Below are positions 7,606 to 14,162 of a DNA stretch of 33,831 nt, in pieces. Where the stretch lies: the NCBI GenBank assembly GCA_900465665.1, contig UBJO01000067.1, forward strand, positions 1 through 33,831, read 5' to 3'. Every line of letters begins with the position of its first letter. Position 1 is the stretch's first letter. Source of the stretch: Hyphomicrobiales bacterium. Its GTDB lineage: Bacteria > Pseudomonadota > Alphaproteobacteria > Rhizobiales > Rhizobiaceae. The notes below the pieces were generated by a model. It was not told the origin of the DNA. It did no database searches and saw nothing but the letters and a program-made list of their open reading frames with translations. A program made the translations under genes and the position numbers.

Positions 7606-8043
7606 TCAAATCCTCACGATAAGGCTGTAATATTTGCGAGTCGAGAAGCACGCAGCGACCAGCAGCAGCAGGAAAGTCACCGCCGACAGCGCCAGACCGG
7701 AAGGCACTACAGCGGTCCATCCGTCTCGCGCGTGCACGAAACTGTTGAGAAGAGCGACGATCATCGCGAGTAGGTAAAAGACAGTCGGAACGACAGCCGC
7801 CCGCAAGGGACGCGTACGCGGGCGCAGTAGATCGAGAAGGCCAGCTACAACAGCGACACCTCCGACGACGAGGCCTGCGAAAAGTAGCCAAGACGAGAAA
7901 TTTTGCCACATGAGGTTGGCGCTTCCCCAAAAGGCCGCGTCTGTGAGGAATGCGAGGGTAAAACAGACAAAGGGAAAGGGTACAAAGATATTCTGGAGGG
8001 GAAACGCGGCCGCGGCAGTGTCAGGCATTTTTATGATAGTCAT
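7606..8043 (-). CDS. Small four-helix membrane protein, DUF2231-like
   Basis: A 145-residue protein with four predicted membrane segments at about residues 18-40, 50-71, 82-102 and 112-132, separated by short charged loops (RPRTRP, HARDGW). The layout resembles DUF2231 proteins, which are small inner-membrane proteins sometimes thought to carry haem and move electrons. The start ATG at 8043 follows GGAG by seven nt. It lies two nt upstream of the exported PQQ-type dehydrogenase, so the two are almost certainly co-transcribed. An electron-acceptor role for that dehydrogenase is reasonable but is inferred from context only. Family assignment is by topology and overall feel. Confidence 0.7.
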   Translation of the reverse strand: MTIIKMPDTAAAAFPLQNIFVPFPFVCFTLAFLTDAAFWGSANLMWQNFSSWLLFAGLVVGGVAVVAGLLDLLRPRTRPLRAAVVPTVFYLLAMIVALLNSFVHARDGWTAVVPSGLALSAVTFLLLLVAACFSTRKYYSLIVRI

Positions 8044-8124
8044 GGAAAGCTCCAGTGGTAGACGGCGACGAGTTTTGTCTTGTCGTAAAGAGCGTGATCT
8101 GTATCCAGCGAACCTCGCCCATAG

Positions 8125-8655
8125 TCATTGAGCCATCAACTTAAGCAATTCGATCTTGGCTGTTGGTTTTGACACGAAGGTCATCTCATTGCCGACATCC
8201 CTTTGGGACAGGCTCACCAAACCCGACGTGACAATGATCCTTGTGTTCGGCCAGTTGAAGCGGACATGGCGCGCCAGACCAAGACCGTCCATGCTCCCAG
8301 GCATGTCGATGTCGGTATACAGTGTATCTATCTCGGTATGCTTCAGCAAAGCCAACGCCTCGTCAGCATTTACCGCCTCTAGGGTGTGGTAGCCCGCCTG
8401 ATCAAGGAAATCCACAATGTTGAAGCGCAGCCACGTCTCGTCGTCCACTACGAGCACGCTGCGGGAGGAAACCTGAAGTTCCCTGGTTCGCTCTAAAACC
8501 TCCCGACCGTCAGGGGAAGCCTGGGTCTGCTCGAGCAATTCCCTTTCGAAGACTGCCTGGCTCCAGTGCTTATCATCCTGACCTAAAGGACGCCCGGCTT
8601 GCTCCCATAGGTGATAAGCACGCGAAGAAATCCATACGCTTCTGCTGTCAATCAT
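8125..8655 (-). CDS. DUF2934-receiver fusion protein
   Basis: The N-terminus (residues 7-37, VWISSRAYHLWEQAGRPLG then a KHWSQAVFE helix) matches the DUF2934 motif, a short stretch common in rhizobial proteins. The second half (about 66-176) is a CheY-like receiver: VLVVDDE with Asp71/Asp72, phospho-acceptor Asp115 in TDIDMPG, the switch residue in IVTSG (143-144) and Lys163 in VSKPT. There is no output domain, so it would act by protein contact. I chose the ATG at 8655 with GAGG nine nt upstream. An in-frame TTG at 8697 would add 14 residues but has no clear ribosome binding site. It sits 81 nt upstream of the DUF2231/PQQ gene pair on the same strand. No histidine kinase lies next to it. Confidence 0.82.
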   Translation of the reverse strand: MIDSRSVWISSRAYHLWEQAGRPLGQDDKHWSQAVFERELLEQTQASPDGREVLERTRELQVSSRSVLVVDDETWLRFNIVDFLDQAGYHTLEAVNADEALALLKHTEIDTLYTDIDMPGSMDGLGLARHVRFNWPNTRIIVTSGLVSLSQRDVGNEMTFVSKPTAKIELLKLMAQ

Positions 8656-8697
8656 TCGCTGTAGCCTCGCCGGTCGATCGGCCTTTAGATCCGTCAA

Positions 8698-9302
8698 AAG
8701 AAGCTACACCGTACGATTCCACCTCGCGTACGTCGCGTTAAACCTAGTAAAAACGCATCAAACATCGCGCGAGGTCTCGACCATTTTATCGAGGCCCGAA
8801 GGCCCAAGAAGTCATGCAGATAAGCTGCACAGCTCAAACGATATGTTGTGTTGACCGATTAACTGGACCATTGAACCGGCAATTCATTCGTTGGCGAAGA
8901 GCGGCAAACAGCCAGCAATACAGGTCAGTTCAATGCGATCACGGCTACGTAGCTCAGCAATCTAAAGAGGAGGTGAGCCTTCGACTTCGAAGATTTTTCT
9001 ATGGAGTTTGAGAAGTTCGACAGGTCGTTCGCTACACGAGGCGCGGCACTTGAAACCTCCGGCGCTTTGTTCTGTGCTGGCGATTTCCGGAGAGGTCGCG
9101 ACGTCAGTACGCCTTGGACGACCGCGGCGGTACGGGAAAACATCCCATGGCCCCGCGGAATACGTGGGACTTTCGCGCCTTCTTCAGGCAATCCACCACG
9201 GGTGGCAGCATGTGCCGGGAAGAATATCTGAACTGACGTTCGCCACTTGATAAAAAAATATGCTTTCGACCATTTGTGCGGGATTCGCAAAGGAGACACA
9301 GC
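8698..9302. other. 605-bp stretch with no supported gene
   Basis: The open frames here, such as 9001-9231 and 8814-9011 on the plus strand, have no family match and no ribosome binding site at a sensible distance. The AGAGGAGG at about 8965 is directly against a GTG that opens only a 12-codon frame. A short GGCC-CGAA-GGCC hairpin lies at about 8793-8804. The 3' end carries the RidA ribosome binding site. Confidence 0.5.
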
Positions 9303-9692
9303 ATGACTGTCGTAAAAATCGACCCAAACCAAGTCCATCCTCCTGCGGCCGCGTATAGCCACGGCATTCTGACAAGCGGACCGGGACAATTTCTTTTTGT
9401 GTCCGGACAACTAGGCATCGATCAGAGCGGCAAATCGCCTTCCGATTTCGACGGTCAGGCAGAGCTTTGTTGGCGCAACATTCTCGCAATCCTTCACGAC
9501 GCGGGGATGACAACTGATAACCTGGTCAAGCTCACGACCTTTCTGACGTCTATGGATAATGGCCCCGCGTCTGGACGAATTCGGTCCTCCCACATTGGAG
9601 ATGCGAGACCAGCCTCGACCATAATCTGCGTTTCCGCATTGGCGAGGCCGGAGTGGCTGATCGAAATAGAGGCAGTGGCTTTCAAGTCCTGA
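9303..9692 (+). CDS. RidA/YjgF/UK114-family protein
   Basis: A 129-residue protein with the full RidA fold signature: LFVSGQLGID near residue 32, the central AELCWRNILAIL helix, and the C-terminal ARPASTIICVSAL...WLIEIEAVAF. The key Arg of true RidA enzymes, which binds the substrate carboxylate, is present as Arg102 in GDARPAST. Family members hydrolyse reactive enamine/imine intermediates such as 2-aminoacrylate, releasing ammonia and a keto acid; some relatives act in catabolic pathways instead. It is cytoplasmic and normally a trimer. ATG at 9303, preceded by AAAGGAG at good distance; the longer frame from 9276 only adds sequence across the ribosome binding site. It stands alone on the plus strand. 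Confidence 0.9.
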   Translation: MTVVKIDPNQVHPPAAAYSHGILTSGPGQFLFVSGQLGIDQSGKSPSDFDGQAELCWRNILAILHDAGMTTDNLVKLTTFLTSMDNGPASGRIRSSHIGDARPASTIICVSALARPEWLIEIEAVAFKS

Positions 9693-9723
9693 TAGCTGGG
9701 GGGCGTGTATCGCTGAGCAATCG

Positions 9724-9740
9724 CACTGCGGTGCGCAGTG
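9724..9740. promoter_or_regulatory. Short perfect inverted repeat after ridA-like gene
   Basis: CACTGCG and CGCAGTG form a perfect 7-bp inverted repeat with a 3-nt centre, 31 nt after the RidA stop and about 90 nt before the end of the convergent dehydrogenase gene. It has no T run on either strand. It may be a weak terminator shared by the convergent genes or a protein-binding palindrome. Confidence 0.35.
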
Positions 9741-9830
9741 ATAGCACACCGACCGCAAGAACCAGTGCGAACAACCACGGAGCAATCGCGAGAACTCTTT
9801 CAGTCCGGCTCTCCGTGGTTATTAGCTCAT

Positions 9831-10706
9831 TTATAGCAGGCCAGAATCTCTTGCAGCCATACTTCCGATCGCTGACCAATCCAACTCACTGCCACCCTGC
9901 GCCATGAGGTTCAGGAACCGGTCGCGTATCACGCTTGCAAACGGTAAACTGACATTCATCGCTTCCGCTGCCTCGAGCAGAAGCCTGATGTCCTTCTGAG
10001 CAAGTGGAGCGCTGAAGCCAGGCTCGAAGTGACGGTCCGCGATCAACCCGCCATAGGTCTTGTATACAGGCGCTGTGAAAAGCGTGGACGTCAAAACTTC
10101 CAGCAAGCGGTGACGCTCTATCCCCCCTCTTTCCGCCAATGCCATCGCCTCGCCTAAGGATTCGATAACCGAAGCGATAAGGAAGTTCCCGGTGAGCTTG
10201 ACCAAGTTCGCGGCCTTTGGATCTTCAGAGATATGGAAAAACCGTTGTCCCAAAACATTAAATAGAGGACTTACGGTTTCCAATGCACCGGGTGTGCCAG
10301 AAGCGACAATGAAGAGCTTCGCGGAAGCCGCTGCGTCGGGTCTCCCGAACACCGGGGCGGCAACGTATTCTTGCCCTCGCATCGTATGATTTTGAGCAAT
10401 GCGCTCGGATAGAGCTACACTGATCGTGCTGCTAGACACGTGGATCGAACCAGATGGAAGGTGCGCTGAGAGACCATTACTACCGACCACGGCATCTTCC
10501 ACTGCCGCGTCGTTGGCAAGCATCGTGAATACGACCTTCGACTGGGCGACTTCTTCGAGGCTGTCAGCTATGTTTGCACCCTTTTCCGCAAGGGCTTCGG
10601 ATTTCGCTCTGGTTCTGTTGTATACGTGCACTTCATGTCCGGCACCAAGCAGATTAGCAGCCATGGCTGAACCCATTTGGCCTAGACCTACGAAACCAAT
10701 CTTCAC
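9831..10706 (-). CDS. Beta-hydroxyacid dehydrogenase family protein (3-hydroxyisobutyrate dehydrogenase-like)
   Basis: A 291-residue NAD(P)-dependent enzyme. The dinucleotide fold is KIGFVGLGQMGSAMAANL (2-19), the substrate region reads VAAPVFGRP (115-123), and the catalytic Lys is Lys170 in KLTGNFL. C-terminal PLAQKDIRLLLEAAE is the family's helix. Members oxidise 3-hydroxyisobutyrate, tartronate semialdehyde or related short hydroxy acids, or reduce the matching aldehydes. The usual DAPVSGG loop is altered to AAPVFGR, so the exact substrate is not fixed. Start is GTG at 10706, with AAGGG about eight nt upstream. It lies 73 nt after the SRPBCC gene on the same strand, probably the last gene of a three-gene unit with the aldo/keto reductase. 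Confidence 0.88.
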   Translation of the reverse strand: MKIGFVGLGQMGSAMAANLLGAGHEVHVYNRTRAKSEALAEKGANIADSLEEVAQSKVVFTMLANDAAVEDAVVGSNGLSAHLPSGSIHVSSSTISVALSERIAQNHTMRGQEYVAAPVFGRPDAAASAKLFIVASGTPGALETVSPLFNVLGQRFFHISEDPKAANLVKLTGNFLIASVIESLGEAMALAERGGIERHRLLEVLTSTLFTAPVYKTYGGLIADRHFEPGFSAPLAQKDIRLLLEAAEAMNVSLPFASVIRDRFLNLMAQGGSELDWSAIGSMAARDSGLL

Positions 10707-10779
10707 GAAGACACCCTTTCTTAGATCGCATTGTGAATATCAACGTGGCTGCCCCCCCGTGAGGCCAAACCACCTTAAA

Positions 10780-11193
10780 TCAAGCCGAAACCTTGTCCTT
10801 AAGAGCCGCTAAGCCGTTTTCGTAGATGCCTCGAAACAGCGCAGAAACTTCCGCATCGGTGCTGCTTGTTGGCGTGAACTCGCCGCTCCACTCGACTCTC
10901 GAGTTCCTTTCACCGGTCTCTAGGACCGTAAGAGTCGCCAGGTAGTCCGTGACCGGAAAGGGTGCCTGCAGGATGGCATAGCTGTATGTACGACCAATGT
11001 GATCATAAGACATCAGCCGCTCGATAATTTCAGCGCCGTCAGGATTGGCCAGAGTTCGGATGCGCCCGCCTTCGCTGAGTTCTGACTTGGGGATGTACGG
11101 CAGCCAGTCTGGAAGTGCGCCGAAGCCGCCGATTAAGTTCCAGACCTCGTCTGCCGCAACTGGCAGATCCAATGATGCTTTTGCAGTAGCCAT
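10780..11193 (-). CDS. SRPBCC (START-like) superfamily protein
   Basis: A 137-residue protein with the polyketide cyclase/START-type helix-grip fold: LDLPVAADEVWNLIGGFGAL at the start, the DWLPYIPKSEL turn, GAEIIERLMSYD in the middle, and RVEWSGEF near the C-terminus followed by a long terminal helix. Such proteins bind hydrophobic small molecules in a cavity; some catalyse aldol or dehydration reactions, many only bind. The ATG at 11193 follows GGAGG by eight nt. It is 12 nt after the stop of the aldo/keto reductase gene, so the two are co-transcribed. Ligand unknown. Confidence 0.85.
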   Translation of the reverse strand: MATAKASLDLPVAADEVWNLIGGFGALPDWLPYIPKSELSEGGRIRTLANPDGAEIIERLMSYDHIGRTYSYAILQAPFPVTDYLATLTVLETGERNSRVEWSGEFTPTSSTDAEVSALFRGIYENGLAALKDKVSA

Positions 11194-11205
11194 TCCGAGC
11201 GCCTC

Positions 11206-12219
11206 CTATTTGTCGATCGGAAGCGGTGCTTCGTGATCGACGAGGCCGCCTTCACGCAGTTCGCTCCAGACATCGTCCGGCACGATCTCTTTCAGCGCAG
11301 CGTGGTCTTCGATAATTCGCTCCGGCTTGCTCGCGCCGGGGATAACGGAAACCACGGCCGGATTTGCCAGCACGAATTGCAGCGCTACGGCCTTGACTGA
11401 AACGTTATGGCTCTGAGCGATGTTCTTGACCTCAGTAACCTTATCGATAATGGCTTTTGGCGCGTCCGAGTATTCAAAGTGGGTTCCGCCTGCGAGAACA
11501 CCCGAGCTGTATGGCCCTCCGATGACGAGTTGGACGTTCTTTTTCTTGGCAGTCGGCATCAGTTTCCGAAGCGACTCGCTGTGATCCAACAAGCTATAGC
11601 GCCCAGCAAGGAGCGTTCCATCCGGGTTAACGTCGTCGAGGCTCAGCATACGTTCGACCGGTTCGATTTTATTGACGCCAAGCCCCCATCCTTTGATGAC
11701 GCCTTCGTCGCGGAGCTTATCAAGCGCCCTCATAGCGCCCTTATGGGCGGTCTCAAAGACTGATAGCCAGTCGTTGCCGTGAAAATCTTGTGCGATGTCG
11801 TGGATCCATACAAAATCGATGCGATCAACGCCAAGCCGTTTGAGACTGTCCTCGATCGATTTCTTTGTGCCATCAGCCGAGTAGTCATAAATGATTTCGT
11901 TCTTCCGGCCGTATTTGAATAGAGTTCCCTTCTCGCCAAACTCCTGCGGCCCGTCGATCAGTTTATCTAGAATAGCACGGCCGACCTTTGTGCTGAGGAC
12001 GTAATCATCTCGGTTTTTTTTCGAGATCACTTTTCCCAAACGGATTTCCGACAAGCCGCTACCGTAAAATGGAGCTGTATCGAAATAGCGGGTTCCAGCA
12101 GCCCAAGCAGCTTCGACTGTGCTTAGCGCCTCCTCTTCAGGAATGTCCCGGAACATGTTGCCTAGCGGAGCCGAGCCGAAGCCAAGCGGCCCATTGAGCA
12201 GGCTGCTCTTTATGGTCAT
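11206..12219 (-). CDS. Aldo/keto reductase (copy 1)
   Basis: A 337-residue (alpha/beta)8 oxidoreductase. The catalytic tetrad is complete: Asp47 and Tyr52 in FDTAPFYG, Lys78 in STKVG and His140 in WIHD. The NADP-binding end reads VIPGASKPERI. The overall pattern is that of the D-threo-aldose 1-dehydrogenase / pyridoxal 4-dehydrogenase branch (AKR15-like), which oxidises or reduces sugars and aldehydes. ATG at 12219 with GGAAG nearby. It leads a minus-strand set with the SRPBCC and beta-hydroxyacid dehydrogenase genes. A close paralogue lies at 20240-21256 on the other strand. A small palindrome (ACAC..GTGT) lies about 25-40 nt upstream and could be an operator. Confidence 0.92.
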   Translation of the reverse strand: MTIKSSLLNGPLGFGSAPLGNMFRDIPEEEALSTVEAAWAAGTRYFDTAPFYGSGLSEIRLGKVISKKNRDDYVLSTKVGRAILDKLIDGPQEFGEKGTLFKYGRKNEIIYDYSADGTKKSIEDSLKRLGVDRIDFVWIHDIAQDFHGNDWLSVFETAHKGAMRALDKLRDEGVIKGWGLGVNKIEPVERMLSLDDVNPDGTLLAGRYSLLDHSESLRKLMPTAKKKNVQLVIGGPYSSGVLAGGTHFEYSDAPKAIIDKVTEVKNIAQSHNVSVKAVALQFVLANPAVVSVIPGASKPERIIEDHAALKEIVPDDVWSELREGGLVDHEAPLPIDK

Positions 12220-12648
12220 GGATTTCTTCCTTGGTTGAAATTGCCTACACGGGTAGTGTAATTGTCCCGCGCTAATAATCCGCGTTAACTCTTGTGAACT
12301 GATGCGAATTGCTACGGTTCATAAGACCGTCGGACGGCCCGCAGCGACGGTCGCAGCTTCGCTTACGTGGCCAACCCCGCCCTGACACGGCTGGGGCAGC
12401 GCAGACGCTGGAAGTTTGGAAGTACGGTAACGGTATCAGGCAAAAACGAGAGTTTTCCCGTCTTTTCCGTTTGTTCGGCGAGCTTACGTCTCTCAAAAGG
12501 TTGGTCCAAAACTGAGTGCGGAAACCAACTTCATCAATGAGCGCGGTGCGGTTCAAGGCGTAACCGGTGTTCTGCCCCCAGTGCTGCCTTGGTAATTCCA
12601 GTCCCAGGGCAGCCGAAGATCGCGCGGTTGCAGGCAGGACGCCCGTGG
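12220..12648. other. 429-bp stretch between aldo/keto reductase and TauE genes
   Basis: It contains the promoter side of the aldo/keto reductase gene, including a TACAC/GTGTA inverted repeat at about 12246-12259. The open frame on the minus strand (12272-12664) begins inside the end of TauE and has no family signature or ribosome binding site, so I do not call it. No clean terminator for TauE is visible. Confidence 0.45.
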
Positions 12649-13455
12649 TCACGCGTGCCGCCACACTTTGATTGCAGAGATCACGAGTATCAAGGCGAGA
12701 CCCGGCAGCAGCACGGCACTCGGAACGATCCCCAGAAGCTGTCCGCCGATGAATGCGCCGAGGATCGACCCGGCGGCCATGACAGCCAAGAACATCCGGT
12801 TGCTTCTGATAACGGCAAAGCTCTGGTCGCGGCTGTAGCGGGTAAAACCAACGATCATGGTCGGCAGGCTCACCGCTAACGAGAGACTTCCGGCAAGCTT
12901 GATGTCCGCTCCGAACAGAAGAATGAAAGTCGGTATCAGGAGTTCACCACCAGCAACACCCAGCAAAGATGCGACAATGCCAATGACCAAGCCCGCGACC
13001 ACGCCTGCTACGACCTGCGCAGTCCCGGTAACAAGGGTCGAACCTGCGGCGATGTCGTGACCGAACAACAGCACGACCGAGATCATGAGAAGCAGAACCG
13101 CAATCACCTTGTAGAGCGTCTCCGACTTTAGTCGCATTGCCCAGCCCGCGCCGAGCCAGGCACCAGCCAGGCTCCCGGCCAGAAGGTTGACGATGACCGG
13201 CCAGTGCGCCGCGATCTGATCAAAGGGGATGGTCGCCGCTCGAAACGGCAGAGCGAAAGCGACGACGACAAGACTCATGGCCTTGTTGAGGATCACGGCT
13301 TCCAACGCTGCGAAGCCGAACGGGCCGATCAGCAAAGGCAGCCGGAACTCAGCGCCGCCAAGACCGATCAGCCCCCCGAGAGTGCCGATAGCGGCTCCGC
13401 CGAAAAATGCTACGGGCCGATTGCTGGACAGGCTCTTCAAGGTCGGATCAGCCAT
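12649..13455 (-). CDS. TauE/SafE-family anion exporter
   Basis: A 268-residue polytopic inner-membrane protein with two homologous halves. Each half has a glycine-rich GGxxGxGG-like motif: AAIGTLGGLIGLGGAEFRLP early and GIVASLLGVAGGELLIP mid-protein. This is the signature of TauE/SafE (DUF81) permeases, some of which export sulfite or sulfoacetate and others of unknown substrate. About seven to eight membrane spans are visible. I chose ATG at 13455, preceded by GGGGA at nine nt; an ATG at 13512 would add 19 residues without a ribosome binding site. A decayed C-terminal fragment of a related gene lies at 4318-4620. No sulfonate-degrading genes are nearby. Confidence 0.88.
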   Translation of the reverse strand: MADPTLKSLSSNRPVAFFGGAAIGTLGGLIGLGGAEFRLPLLIGPFGFAALEAVILNKAMSLVVVAFALPFRAATIPFDQIAAHWPVIVNLLAGSLAGAWLGAGWAMRLKSETLYKVIAVLLLMISVVLLFGHDIAAGSTLVTGTAQVVAGVVAGLVIGIVASLLGVAGGELLIPTFILLFGADIKLAGSLSLAVSLPTMIVGFTRYSRDQSFAVIRSNRMFLAVMAAGSILGAFIGGQLLGIVPSAVLLPGLALILVISAIKVWRHA

Positions 13456-13492
13456 GGCGTTACGTTCCCCAAGACATCGCGAGGCATTACAT

Positions 13493-13642
13493 ATGACCAA
13501 GAAGCCGGGCATCTACAAGGACAGTGTAGAGTTCTGGGTAACAGCTCTACGCCCACTCAGTTGTTGGGGAATTTGTATAGGGGGTAGCAAACGTCGCTTA
13601 CTCCGAGCCTTAGTATCCAAACTCTCCATCGCGGATACGTAA
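13493..13642 (+). CDS. Possible 49-residue small protein
   Basis: An ATG at 13493 has GAGG eight nt upstream and opens a frame beginning MTKKPGIYKDSVEFWVTAL. It is divergent from TauE and overlaps the TauE 5' leader. The N-terminal half looks coding-like, but the C-terminal half (CIGGSKRRLLRALVSK) does not resemble anything I know. It may be a truncated gene remnant. Confidence 0.25.
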   Translation: MTKKPGIYKDSVEFWVTALRPLSCWGICIGGSKRRLLRALVSKLSIADT

Positions 13643-14162
13643 CATGCATACCAACGTACAGGTTGCGGTGGCTCTCGAGAGGATTATCTCCCAGTCAACT
13701 GAAGTGGAGACCGCACGCCTTGATGAGAGTGAGCTCACCGAGATTATCGTCGCTACATCGCAGTAAAAGAGTCGTTCGTCTCCTCCCAACCGCGAATGAC
13801 AACACCATTGAGACGTCCCGAAAGGCCACCTGTCTGCGGGACCACAAGTTACCGCGGACCACCGCATCGCCATCTATCGTCACCGACCTTATCTCGGTTT
13901 TGGCATTCATAGTCTGCGCTAGTGTCTCCTCGTATTGCGCCTCCGAGCTTACCGATATCATGTGGGCTATTTGGCCAAGGTTCTAGACGGCACGTAGAGA
14001 TCATTAGCACGTCAATGCCCCGGAGACTTTTGCTACGGGGCATTCTATTCCTAGTGAAACCTGTTGTGCAGCATGTCACTCAACTTCTGCAGTATGAGGG
14101 CCACCATATACATGGAACACTCGCAGTGACGCAGCGCTCCGCATGTTCACAGCGATGCTCGC
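13643..14162. other. Gene-poor gap between TauE and the aldehyde oxidoreductase operon
   Basis: A 40-codon frame at 13644-13766 (MHTNVQVAVALERIISQS, then an acidic helix) starts one nt after the previous small frame and lacks a convincing ribosome binding site. A 9-bp perfect stem (AATGCCCCG/CGGGGCATT, 14014-14044) lies about 120 nt past the end of the molybdenum subunit gene and may end its transcript, though no T run follows. Nothing else is recognisable. In particular there is no PaoD/XdhC-like chaperone gene here. Confidence 0.45.

Noticed and set aside
7604..7930. N-terminal extension of the PQQ-type dehydrogenase frame
   Set aside because: It overlaps the membrane-protein gene, is Arg/Ser-rich, and the signal peptide begins at the ATG at 7603 with its own ribosome binding site.
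9001..9231. 76-codon plus frame before ridA
   Set aside because: No ribosome binding site and no recognisable family; other frames are equally open here.
12272..12664. 130-codon minus frame after TauE
   Set aside because: Its start overlaps the TauE end, it has no ribosome binding site, and the residues look like noise.
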